Assembly: GCA_965221405.1 (NCBI GenBank)
Contig: CBDCSE010000002.1
Coordinates: 1,674,001 to 1,738,000, forward strand
Length of the DNA: 64,000 nucleotides
Source: JAPOUP01 sp965221405
GTDB lineage: Bacteria > Pseudomonadota > Alphaproteobacteria > Rhodobacterales > Rhodobacteraceae
Reading direction: 5' to 3'
The translations under genes and the position numbers were made by a program. Numbering within the stretch: the first letter of the stretch is position 1; each line of letters begins with the position of its first letter. Below are positions 52,478 through 60,609 of the stretch, one piece after another. The notes under the pieces were generated by a model that had not been told where the DNA came from, did no database searches, and was given only the letters and a program-made list of their open reading frames with translations.

Positions 52478-52492
52478 GGCGTTGGTTCTGGA

Positions 52493-52521
52493 TTGTGCCC
52501 TTCTCCGCTTAATGGTAAAAC
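52493..52521 (+). promoter_or_regulatory. Predicted promoter before the binding-protein-like gene
   Basis: TTGTGC (52493-52498) and TAAAAC (52516-52521) with a 17-base spacer. The -10 lies inside the 16-bp LacI-type operator, a classic arrangement for repression. The match to consensus is modest. Confidence 0.35.
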
Positions 52522-52529
52522 GATTTACC
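52514..52529. promoter_or_regulatory. LacI-type operator, copy 1
   Basis: GGTAAAACGATTTACC is a near-perfect palindrome centred on CG, with 7 of 8 half-site pairs. It is identical at 15 of 16 positions to the sequence at 60527-60542 beside the LacI-2 gene. It sits 37 bases after the FGE stop and 35 bases before the next ATG. Confidence 0.75.
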
Positions 52530-52564
52530 GGCTGAAAAATGGGGAAATCTCTTCTGGAAACGTG

Positions 52565-53686
52565 ATGCTGAAACTGAAGGGAATGACCTGGGATCATCCG
52601 CGCGGTTATGCCTGTCTTGAGGCTGCCTCGGCGCAATACGAGGCCGTAAACGGCGTGCCGATCGCCTGGGACCGGCGCAGCCTTCAGGCCTTTGCCGATG
52701 CGCCGATTGATGACCTGGCCCGGGGGTATGACCTCATCGTGCTCGACCACCCGCATGTGGGTCTGATCGCAGAAAGTGGCTGTCTGGTGCCCTTGCCGAT
52801 GCCATGGGATTCCGACGCCTCCATCGGCGGCAGCCTTGAAAGCTATCTTTGGGGTGGACAGCTTTGGGCCTATCCGATTGATGCCGCCAGTCAGGTGGCC
52901 GTCATGAGGCCCGATCTCAACCCTGCGCCGCCGCCCAACTGGCAGGCCGTTCTGGGTGCGCGGCATTCCGACTACAGGTTGGTGACCCCGCTTTTGCCCG
53001 TCGATGCCTTCGACACGATGATGACGCTGGTGGCGGGGAGAGGCGAGGTTACCTTGCCCATTTCAAACGCGGAGTTCGTCTCGCAGGAGAACGGCCTTTT
53101 GGCTCTGAAGGTGCTGAAGGCGCTTTTTCAACTTGGCCCCGCTGAGGCGCTCTCATGGGATCCGATCCGGGTGTTGGAAGCCATGGTGACCACGGATGAC
53201 TTTGCCTATTCCCCCTGCCTTTTCGGCTATATCAACTATGCAGAACCGGGGTTCAGGCCGCATCTTCTGGAATACTGCGATCTGCCAAGCTTTGCCGGAA
53301 GCGGACTGAGGCGCGGTATTCTCGGCGGAGCGGGGATCGGTGTTTCGGTCCACGGGCGAGCGGTGGAGGCCGCAATGGCCTTCGCGGAATGGATCGCGTC
53401 GGAGCCGGTGCAATCGGGTGTCTATCTGGAACATGGCGGCCAGCCCGCCCATCCTGGGGCTTGGGCCAAAATGGCCAGCGACCCGCGTTACAAAGGGTTT
53501 CTCAAAGGTGCGCGGCGTACGATGGACACCGCCTGGACCCGGCCGCGCGATCCCTGGTTCCTTGGCTTTGTCGATGCGGTCTGTGCGACCATGCACGCGT
53601 TTTTCCTGAACGACCGGTCGGAAGAGGTGTTCCTTCGTGACATCAACGCACTTTATCGCGAACACTGCATGGGGAGGGCAGCATGA
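52565..53686 (+). CDS. Solute-binding-protein-like protein without signal peptide
   Basis: A 373-residue protein resembling the extracellular solute-binding family 1 (maltose/iron type) fold: YDLIVLDHPHVGLIAESGCL, LWAYPIDAASQVAVMRPDL, and the late AMAFAEWIASEPVQSGVYLE. I start at MLKLKGMTW, because the operator lies upstream and the 24 preceding codons look non-family. No signal peptide is visible with either start, and no ABC permease is adjacent. It may be a cytosolic ligand binder, or be exported in an unusual way. It is first in the LacI-2-linked operon with an SDR and an ADH. Confidence 0.7.
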   Translation: MLKLKGMTWDHPRGYACLEAASAQYEAVNGVPIAWDRRSLQAFADAPIDDLARGYDLIVLDHPHVGLIAESGCLVPLPMPWDSDASIGGSLESYLWGGQLWAYPIDAASQVAVMRPDLNPAPPPNWQAVLGARHSDYRLVTPLLPVDAFDTMMTLVAGRGEVTLPISNAEFVSQENGLLALKVLKALFQLGPAEALSWDPIRVLEAMVTTDDFAYSPCLFGYINYAEPGFRPHLLEYCDLPSFAGSGLRRGILGGAGIGVSVHGRAVEAAMAFAEWIASEPVQSGVYLEHGGQPAHPGAWAKMASDPRYKGFLKGARRTMDTAWTRPRDPWFLGFVDAVCATMHAFFLNDRSEEVFLRDINALYREHCMGRAA

Positions 53687-54399
53687 AGATTGCCGTCATC
53701 ACCGGGGGCAACAAGGGGTTGGGTCTGGCCCAGACCCGGCGGCTTCTGGAAGCCGGGTATCGCGTCCATGTGGTGGCGCGCGGCGAGGGCGAGATTGCTT
53801 CCCTCACGGGCGATGTGCACTTTGCGAAAGTGGATCTTTCCACATGGCGCGATACCTCATACCTCGACGCGGTTAATCAGGTCGAGGGCCGGATCGACGT
53901 TCTGGTCAACAATGCCGGGATGCATCTGAAGAAACCCGTTTGGGAAGTGGACCCGAACGAGTTGGAAGAACGGCTCGACATCAATGTCAAAGCCGTCTTT
54001 GCCGCCTGTGGCCGCTATGTTGCGTTGCAAAAGAATGAAGGTGGCGCAATCGTGAACATCACATCGATGGGCGGGCTTCTGGCCCTGCCCTCGGCGGCGG
54101 CCTATGTGACCGCGAAGACCGCGGTGGTCGGCCTCACCCGCTCGGTCGCGGTGGATGGCGCACCATTTGGCATCCGCTGTAACGCCGTTGCACCGGGGTT
54201 CATCGACACCGAAATGACCCGCGCGATTCTGGCAAAAGATCCGGCACGGCGCGCCAAGATCGAAGGGCGGATCCCGGGTGGTGTCTTCGGACGACCCGAG
54301 GATGTGGCGAATGCCGTGTATTTCCTGGCCTCGGACGAGGCGGCCCATATCAACGGTGTGGTGCTGCCGGTCGATGGCGGCTTTTCCATCGGGTTCTAG
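53683..54399 (+). CDS. Short-chain dehydrogenase/reductase
   Basis: SDR of 238 residues. TGGNKGLG is near residue 7, NNAGMHL, Ser in NITSMGG, and AAYVTAKTAVVGL for Tyr and Lys (near residues 143-147). The C-terminal GRPEDVANAVYFLASDEAAH is typical. It overlaps the binding-like gene by 4 bases and the ADH gene starts 4 bases later, so it is mid-operon. Confidence 0.88.
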   Translation: MKIAVITGGNKGLGLAQTRRLLEAGYRVHVVARGEGEIASLTGDVHFAKVDLSTWRDTSYLDAVNQVEGRIDVLVNNAGMHLKKPVWEVDPNELEERLDINVKAVFAACGRYVALQKNEGGAIVNITSMGGLLALPSAAAYVTAKTAVVGLTRSVAVDGAPFGIRCNAVAPGFIDTEMTRAILAKDPARRAKIEGRIPGGVFGRPEDVANAVYFLASDEAAHINGVVLPVDGGFSIGF

Positions 54400-54403
54400 G
54401 GCA

Positions 54404-55420
54404 ATGTATGTGAAATCCCTCTTGAGCGCGGTCCGCAGGATCGAGGTCACCAAGGCGGAAATGCCCGAGAAAATTGCTCCGGATCACCTCCGCCTGCGCC
54501 TGGCCACCGCCAGTATCTGCGGCACTGACATGCACTACTTCCGCCACTTCGCCAATGCCGGGTTCGCGCTGGAGTATCCCGTGACGCTCGGACATGAGGC
54601 CTGCGCCTACGTCGAAGAAGCCAACGGGCATGGCTTCACCCCCGGCCAACTAGTGGCGATCAACCCGCTCATCGAATGTGGCGCTTGCGGGAGGTGCCGG
54701 GCGGGTGAAATCAACATGTGCGCGACCAAACGCTTTCCTGGCTCTGCCACCACCAAGCCCCATATCGACGGGTTCTTTCGAGAGGTTTTCGACTTCCCCG
54801 CACGTTGCTGCCATCGCGTTGCCAAGGGCGTGGCACCCGATCATCTGACCTTTGCCGAACCGCTTGCCTGCGCGATGCATTCGCTCAACCGCGCCGGGGT
54901 CACATTGGGGCAGCGGGTGCTGGTCACGGGCTGTGGGCCGATGGGGCTATTGGCGACGGTCGGAGCAGTGGCGAAGGGGGCCGTGGTTGAAGTGACCGAT
55001 TTGAGGCCCGAGGCGATCGAAGCCGCCCGGGCTGTGGGCGCCAGGGGCGGTTATGTGATGGGTGAAGCTGCATCGCCGGAGGGTGCCTTTGATGTGGTGA
55101 TCGAGGCCAGCGGATCACCCCACGCCTATAACCAGGCGCTGGAGGCGGTGCGGAAACAGGGGGTGATCGGGGTCTTGTCGCTGATCCAGCCCACGGAGGT
55201 GCCGATCAACCTGCATCTGAACGCGTTGAAAGAGGTGTCCTCCGTTGGTTCGATCCTTTTCACCGCCGAATTCGCCGAGGCCTTGGATCTGATCGAAACC
55301 GGCACTGTCGATTTCGAGGCGATCACCGCCGCCCACTTTCCCATCGCCGAGATCCAGGCAGCCTTCGAGATGATGGCCGATGGCCGCGCGGTCGGTAAGG
55401 TGCTGATCCGGCCCGGCTAA
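54404..55420 (+). CDS. Zinc-type alcohol dehydrogenase (polyol/idonate type)
   Basis: Medium-chain Zn dehydrogenase of 338 residues. Catalytic Zn ligands: C in ASICGTDMHYF and H-E in TLGHEACAYV. The structural Zn cysteines are in ECGACGRCRAGEINMC, and the NAD motif is GCGPMGLL. The text resembles L-idonate 5-dehydrogenase and related polyol dehydrogenases. It ends only 4 bases before the stop of the opposing MetE-like gene, so no terminator fits between them. Confidence 0.85.
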   Translation: MYVKSLLSAVRRIEVTKAEMPEKIAPDHLRLRLATASICGTDMHYFRHFANAGFALEYPVTLGHEACAYVEEANGHGFTPGQLVAINPLIECGACGRCRAGEINMCATKRFPGSATTKPHIDGFFREVFDFPARCCHRVAKGVAPDHLTFAEPLACAMHSLNRAGVTLGQRVLVTGCGPMGLLATVGAVAKGAVVEVTDLRPEAIEAARAVGARGGYVMGEAASPEGAFDVVIEASGSPHAYNQALEAVRKQGVIGVLSLIQPTEVPINLHLNALKEVSSVGSILFTAEFAEALDLIETGTVDFEAITAAHFPIAEIQAAFEMMADGRAVGKVLIRPG

Positions 55421-55424
55421 GCGG

Positions 55425-56579
55425 TCAGGACCAGAGCTTTTCCGAGGCGATCCGCGCACCCTCGGCCAGCGATGCCAGCTTGGCCCAGACCACCCGGTTC
55501 TCCACCTCTGTCTTGTAGATCGCCTGACTGGAAAAGCCGCAATCGGTCGAGGCGATCACGTTCTCGCGGCCGACCCGATCGGCAAAGCGGATGATCCGTT
55601 CGGCGATGTATTCCGGGTGCTCAACCACCGACGAGGCATGGGTGATGACGCCGGGCAAGACCAGCTTGCCATCGGGAAGCTTCACCTCTTCCCAGAGGTG
55701 GTATTCATGCTCATGGCGCGGGTTTCCGGCCTCGAAGGAATAGGCACCTGCATTCACCTTCAAAACCTCGTTAACCATCATCGGCATATCGGGCTCGTGC
55801 ACACGCGGACCTTGATTGATGCCATAGCAGGTATGATATCGGATCTTTTCGGCTGGTATGTCCCTGATCGAGTGGTTCACGGTCTCAACATAAAGGTTCG
55901 CCTTGGTCAGCCGTTCCTTGCCGGAAAGCGAGGTGTCCATGTATACATGAGGCAGAAACGGATCATCGACTTGCAAGAGGAACCCGGCTTCGACGATGGC
56001 ATTGTATTCCACCGACAACGCATCGGCGACGGCATACATATATTCTTCCTGGCTGCCGTAGTGCTCGTTGTGGCCGACGCCGGTCACCGCGGCGGAGGGC
56101 ATGAAGGCCTCGGTGACCCCGTGTTTTTCGCAAGCGGCTTTCAGGTTCGCCAGATCGCGCTTCAGGTCGTCCAGGCCAACATATTCCACAGGGCCGACGC
56201 AGATCACCGGATGAGCAGGCGCGATGGCACCTCCTAGATGGGCGCGGGCGAAGTAATCCGCGTAGTATTCCGGGAAGGCCTCTTTCTCGGCCCGGTAGTA
56301 TCCGGTGTCAAAGCCTGAGCGCTGCTCGTAGCCGGTCAGCCGTTCCTCAATATAGATCGCATGGCCGGGTTTCGACATCTCGCCATCGGCGACAATGTCG
56401 ATGCCTGCGTCAACCTGGTCCGCGACCATCTTATCAACCGAGGCGCTGATCTGCGCCTTTAGCGCATTCGCGTCATAGTCCGCGCCGTCCATCTTCAGCT
56501 TGAGGATGTCAAGCAGATCATGGGGGCGCGGCAGGCTGCCCACATGGGTTGTCAGGATACGGGTTTCGCTGGTTCTCAT
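55425..56579 (-). CDS. MetE C-terminal-like methyl/alkyl transferase family protein
   Basis: A 384-residue TIM-barrel of the cobalamin-independent methionine synthase family, without the MetE N-terminal domain. The start MRTSETRILTTHVGSLPRP is family-typical, with GGGAGGG upstream. Candidate Zn ligands are His and Cys in RYHTCYGINQGPR and Cys in ASTDCGFSSQA. Such proteins include epoxyalkane:coenzyme M transferases and core-MetE enzymes. In a CoA-linked catabolic operon it may act in thiol alkyl transfer or demethylation. It is the last gene of the minus-strand operon that starts at 60487. Confidence 0.75.
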   Translation of the reverse strand: MRTSETRILTTHVGSLPRPHDLLDILKLKMDGADYDANALKAQISASVDKMVADQVDAGIDIVADGEMSKPGHAIYIEERLTGYEQRSGFDTGYYRAEKEAFPEYYADYFARAHLGGAIAPAHPVICVGPVEYVGLDDLKRDLANLKAACEKHGVTEAFMPSAAVTGVGHNEHYGSQEEYMYAVADALSVEYNAIVEAGFLLQVDDPFLPHVYMDTSLSGKERLTKANLYVETVNHSIRDIPAEKIRYHTCYGINQGPRVHEPDMPMMVNEVLKVNAGAYSFEAGNPRHEHEYHLWEEVKLPDGKLVLPGVITHASSVVEHPEYIAERIIRFADRVGRENVIASTDCGFSSQAIYKTEVENRVVWAKLASLAEGARIASEKLWS

Positions 56580-56601
56580 GGTCCCTCCCCAAGGTGCGCC
56601 G

Positions 56602-57558
56602 CTATCGCACCTCTCCGCCACGGTTGATCTTCACGCGCCGGACGATCTCGGCGTCGCGTTTCGCTTTGAAATCGTCGGGGTCGCGAGAGTTCCAGTCATA
56701 GAACCCTTGGCCGGATTTCATGCCCAGCCTGCCTTCGGCGAAAAGCGCGCCCACCGGGGTTTCGCCCGGGTCGGAGATGTTGGACAGATCGGCCCAGACC
56801 GCCTTTGCGGCTTCCGAATTGATCAGGTCAAGCCCGGCCAGATCGGCGTGTTCAAAGGCTCCCATGGCGGGCAGGCGGCTGGCATAGCCCGCTTTCAGGA
56901 TGGTGTCGCAAGCCTCGGGCGTGACGACGCCCTTTCCCACCAGCGCGGCAAACTCGCGCAGGACCGCGTGCTGGATGCGCGCCCAAAGAAAGCCGGGGAT
57001 ATCGGGGCAGAGGACCGGGGTTTTGCCGGTATCGATCAATAGCCTGGTGGTGGTGTCGATTGAATGCCGAGCGGTGGCCTTGCCCGGCACCACCTCAACG
57101 AGCTCCATCAGATGTGCGGGCTGGGCGTAGTGCGCGACGCAGAAGTTCTCGGGCCGCGCGAGGACAGACTGGATGTCGGTCGCCGACAGCGCCGAGGTGG
57201 TCGAGGACAGGATTGCCTCGTGTTCCGCCAGCGTTTCGGCGCACGCAAGGAGGTCATGCTTGACGGAGAGATCCTCAATGGCGGATTCGATCACGAAGCC
57301 AGTCCCGGCAACGGCCTCGCCGATATCGGAGCACGTGATTATCCGCCCCAGAACCGCCGTGCGCCCGGCCGCCTCGGCCAGGCCTTCGCGGCTCAATAAA
57401 TCGAACCCTGCGCCGCAACGTTCCAAGGCTGGTTCCAGGCTTTCCACCCGACGCGCCCAAAGCCGCACATCCGCCCCGCCAAGGGCCAGGGACAGCGCGA
57501 TCTGAGCGCCCATGGTGCCTGCGCCCAGAACCGCACAGTCGGGCAGATCACCCGACAT
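56602..57558 (-). CDS. 3-hydroxyacyl-CoA dehydrogenase-family protein
   Basis: A 318-residue dehydrogenase. Rossmann motif AVLGAGTMGAQIALSL is near residue 9, the catalytic region is CVAHYAQPAHLMELVEVV, and the C-terminal domain begins PDIPGFLWARIQHAVL. It diverges from the copy at 22152 and lacks the usual HFFNP text, so the substrate may be a hydroxy acid rather than a CoA ester. It overlaps the MBL gene by 11 bases. Confidence 0.85.
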   Translation of the reverse strand: MSGDLPDCAVLGAGTMGAQIALSLALGGADVRLWARRVESLEPALERCGAGFDLLSREGLAEAAGRTAVLGRIITCSDIGEAVAGTGFVIESAIEDLSVKHDLLACAETLAEHEAILSSTTSALSATDIQSVLARPENFCVAHYAQPAHLMELVEVVPGKATARHSIDTTTRLLIDTGKTPVLCPDIPGFLWARIQHAVLREFAALVGKGVVTPEACDTILKAGYASRLPAMGAFEHADLAGLDLINSEAAKAVWADLSNISDPGETPVGALFAEGRLGMKSGQGFYDWNSRDPDDFKAKRDAEIVRRVKINRGGEVR

Positions 57559-58507
57559 AGTGCCAACCGTCGTTCCGTTCTTTCGCCAGTCCTTTGGCCG
57601 CGAAATCTTTCAAGCTCGCGTCAATCGACACCAAGGCCCGCCATTCCCGCACCATGTTCTGGTCGTCGCAGCATTTGTCGCGCAACGTGGCGAAGGAGAT
57701 TCCCGGCCGGTCCTTCATGTGGGCGACCATCGAGGCTTCGACCTGATCCACCCGGCGGCGGCAGTCGTTTACCAACTCCACGGTCTCGGGCGCCGTCTTC
57801 ACCTCGTCATGGGCAAAGAGCACCGCCGCCACGTCCCGTTCGCCGAGAAAGCGTTCGATCTTGTCGAAGGTGGCGCGCATGACATTCGGATCCTCGTAGA
57901 GGTACAAGACCGGATTGAAGGGCGGCAGCAGCGGATCGGCGATGACGAGGGTCTTGGTGGAGCGTTCGAAGAACCCCACCTCGGCCATGGAATGGCCCAA
58001 GACCTCGACCACCTCCAGTTCAACGCCACCGCCAAGATCGATGACATCACCGTCCTTGATGAATTGCTCGATCGGCCCCTCGGTCGGCCCCATCCAATCG
58101 AGGTATTCCGTGTTCAGATCGAAATGCTCACCCTCGGGAAAGGCATGGACGATGGACCTGGCGTTCAGCATGTTGTCAGCCACCCGGTCGGCCCGGGCCG
58201 CGTGGCCCATGATGGTGCAGCCGGTTTCGGCTTTAAGCCAGCCGTTGTTGCCCACATGGTCCATATGTTCGTGGGTCAGAAGCAGAAGGTCGAGATCGGC
58301 GTAGGCGAGCCCCAACTCCTGAAACGCCTGCTGCAAATCGCCGAGGCCTCCGTAAAGCCCGCTGTCGATCAGCGCGGTTTTCTCCCCGCCCTTCACGAAG
58401 AAGACCCGCGTCGCGGTCTTGCCCTCATGATCGCCGGGCAGGCCCATCGAGACGACCGCGAAGGGCCCGGATTGATGGGAGATGACGGATTTCTTCATGG
58501 CTGCCAT
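57548..58507 (-). CDS. Metallo-beta-lactamase-fold hydrolase
   Basis: A 319-residue MBL-fold enzyme. The metal motif is LLLTHEHMDHVGNNG (H-x-H-x-D-H, near residue 85), followed by ALIDSGLYGG-type strands and LGHSMAEVGFF and AVLFAHDEVKT for further His ligands. It may hydrolyse a thioester or lactone made in this pathway. I start at 58507 because AAGGA lies 7 bases upstream; a longer frame begins at 58570. One base separates it from the crotonase gene. Confidence 0.82.
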   Translation of the reverse strand: MAAMKKSVISHQSGPFAVVSMGLPGDHEGKTATRVFFVKGGEKTALIDSGLYGGLGDLQQAFQELGLAYADLDLLLLTHEHMDHVGNNGWLKAETGCTIMGHAARADRVADNMLNARSIVHAFPEGEHFDLNTEYLDWMGPTEGPIEQFIKDGDVIDLGGGVELEVVEVLGHSMAEVGFFERSTKTLVIADPLLPPFNPVLYLYEDPNVMRATFDKIERFLGERDVAAVLFAHDEVKTAPETVELVNDCRRRVDQVEASMVAHMKDRPGISFATLRDKCCDDQNMVREWRALVSIDASLKDFAAKGLAKERNDGWHYVG

Positions 58508-58508
58508 C

Positions 58509-59303
58509 TCACTGTCCTTTGAACTCGGGGTTACGTTTCTCCATGAAGGCCGCGATGCCTTCCTTGCCATCTTCGGTGGCGAAAAGAGCCCCCAACATGC
58601 GCTGTTCCATTGTCAGGCCCGCCGACAATGCACTGTCAAGCCCGTCATCGACCACGCGCTTGGCCTCGCTCAGCGCCACAGGCGCCATCCGGGCAAGGCT
58701 TTCGGCAAACTCCAGGGTGCGCGGCATCAGGTCTTCGGGTGCGCAAGCCTCCAGCGCGGCACCATAATCAACCGCCTCGGCCGCCGTGATCATGCGGCCC
58801 GTCATCAGGAGTTCCTTGGCGCGCATCGCACCGACCAGACGCGGGAGGCGCTGCGTGCCCCCGCCGCCAGGGAGAAGGCCGAGCTTGATCTCGGGCAGCC
58901 CCAGCTTGGTCTTTTCATTAACAAGGATGAAATCGCAGCACATGGCCAGTTCGAAGCCGCCGCCAAGCGCATAGCCGTTGACGGCGCAGATTGTCGCTTG
59001 CGGCAGACCCGCGATGGCGTCAAAGGTCTGGCGCGAGCGGCGCTGGAACCCGTCAAACACGGTCTGGCCAACGCCGTGATAGCCCGCAATGTCGGCACCC
59101 GCCACAAAGCCGCGCCCGGTGCCGGTCAGGATCAGCACACGAACCTCTTCGCGCCGCCCGTAAAGGCCTTGTACATAAGTGCCAAGGGCTTCCATGCTCT
59201 CTAAGTTCAGGGCACCTAACGCCTCTTTGCGGTCCACCCGCAGCAACTCGATCGTGCCCCGGCGTTCAAGCACCAGGTTCGGGTGCAAGCGCTCCTCGCT
59301 CAT
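58509..59303 (-). CDS. Enoyl-CoA hydratase/isomerase (crotonase family)
   Basis: A 264-residue crotonase. Oxyanion-hole text GFVAGADIAGYHG, and both catalytic glutamates of true hydratases are present: ALGGGFELAMCCD and LGLPEIKLGLLPGGGGTQRL. It hydrates an enoyl-CoA intermediate. It overlaps the CoA-transferase gene by 4 bases. Confidence 0.9.
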   Translation of the reverse strand: MSEERLHPNLVLERRGTIELLRVDRKEALGALNLESMEALGTYVQGLYGRREEVRVLILTGTGRGFVAGADIAGYHGVGQTVFDGFQRRSRQTFDAIAGLPQATICAVNGYALGGGFELAMCCDFILVNEKTKLGLPEIKLGLLPGGGGTQRLPRLVGAMRAKELLMTGRMITAAEAVDYGAALEACAPEDLMPRTLEFAESLARMAPVALSEAKRVVDDGLDSALSAGLTMEQRMLGALFATEDGKEGIAAFMEKRNPEFKGQ

Positions 59304-60487
59304 CCGATGGCTCCGACGGTGCGCAAACCGGACACTCGTTCGGCACCCAAAAGCTCGCCCAGAACCTCGTCCGTATGCTCGCCCACCTGGGGCGGCACAT
59401 GGCGCAGGCTCACCGGCGTCTCGCTCATGGTCACCGGGCTGGCGATGGCGCGGATGCGGCCCGCCTTGGGGTGGTCCATCTCGACCAGCCTTTGGGAGTC
59501 CAGCCGCAAAAGCTCCTCCATGGCTTCCGCCGAACTGCGGATCGGCGTGGACCAGACATCGGCCTCTCGGAAAATCGACATGATCTCCTCGGTGGCGAGT
59601 TTGCGCGTGCTTTCGTCGATCCTCAGCTTTACGGCGTCGCGTTCTTCCCAGGCGTCCATCTGCGGGAGCACCTCATCCCCCAATAGCCTGCCGAGCTTGT
59701 CCAGGGGACACATGGCGATCGCGACCCAGCCATCGGCGGTCGGATGAGCACCGTAAGGCGCGTCGTTCCAACAGGAAGCCACACCGGCCTCGGATCTCTC
59801 CAGCGTGATATCCTGATTGAGAACGGCGAAATTCTCCTGTCCCATCATGTTAAGCGTGGCGGAATAGAGGTTGGTTTCCACCTTCTGGCCAATCCCGTGC
59901 CGGTCACGCGCGATCAGCGCACCCAGAATGCCGATGGCCAGGGCCTGACTGGCGGCGAAATCCGCCACCGGCGTGCCGCAATTGGTTGGCGGGTCGCCGC
60001 GCCGTCCGGTGTTCATCATTAAGCCCGACATCGCCTGTACCAGAAGATCCTGTCCCGGCATTCCCTGTTGCGCCATCCAGCTTCCCGGCCCCCAACCCGA
60101 GCCGCTGGCGTAAATGATCTTCGGATTGGTCGCCTTGAAGTCCTCGTACCCAAGCCCCAGCCGATCCATGACCCCAGTTCGGAAGTTCTCGGCCACCACA
60201 TCGCAGTCCTTTGCAATCTCCAGGAGCAGTGCACGCCCGTCGGGGTGCTTCAAATCCACCGCGACCGAGCGCTTGTTCCGGTTGAAGGCGTGAAAGGCCG
60301 CACTATCGCCGCCGACGAACTGGCCGATCATCGGCATCGCGCGCATCCATTCGCCTTTGCCCGGGCGTTCGATCTTCAATACATCGGCCCCCAAATCGGC
60401 TAGTGTCTGGGTGCAAAGGGGGCCCAGCATCATCTGGGTGAAGTCCAGAACGCGGACGCCGTCTAGGGCGCACGGAGCTTTGGTCAT
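59300..60487 (-). CDS. CaiB/BaiF family III CoA-transferase
   Basis: A 395-residue family III CoA-transferase that activates a carboxylic acid by moving CoA from a donor. N-terminus LDGVRVLDFTQMMLGPLCTQ, DVVAENFRTGVMDRLGLGY, and the catalytic Asp in MPGQDLLVQAMSGLM (near residue 165) are family-typical. It is the first gene of a minus-strand operon (CoA-transferase, crotonase, MBL, dehydrogenase, MetE-like) and is divergent from LacI-2, with the operator between them. Confidence 0.9.
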   Translation of the reverse strand: MTKAPCALDGVRVLDFTQMMLGPLCTQTLADLGADVLKIERPGKGEWMRAMPMIGQFVGGDSAAFHAFNRNKRSVAVDLKHPDGRALLLEIAKDCDVVAENFRTGVMDRLGLGYEDFKATNPKIIYASGSGWGPGSWMAQQGMPGQDLLVQAMSGLMMNTGRRGDPPTNCGTPVADFAASQALAIGILGALIARDRHGIGQKVETNLYSATLNMMGQENFAVLNQDITLERSEAGVASCWNDAPYGAHPTADGWVAIAMCPLDKLGRLLGDEVLPQMDAWEERDAVKLRIDESTRKLATEEIMSIFREADVWSTPIRSSAEAMEELLRLDSQRLVEMDHPKAGRIRAIASPVTMSETPVSLRHVPPQVGEHTDEVLGELLGAERVSGLRTVGAIG

Positions 60488-60526
60488 TGGGTTCCCAGGT
60501 GCTTAGGTCGAATCATTTTCCTGTTG

Positions 60527-60542
60527 GGTAATACGATTTACC
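60527..60542. promoter_or_regulatory. LacI-type operator, copy 2
   Basis: GGTAATACGATTTACC, identical at 15 of 16 positions to the copy at 52514-52529. It lies 40 bases upstream of the CoA-transferase start and 67 bases upstream of the LacI-2 start, in the divergent region. It fits an operator used for autoregulation and for control of both operons. Confidence 0.75.
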
Positions 60543-60609
60543 AAATCCATGGTGCAGGCAACCACTATCTGTTATTGTGCCGTGAGAGGCCCTTGGGACG
60601 GAGCGGTAT

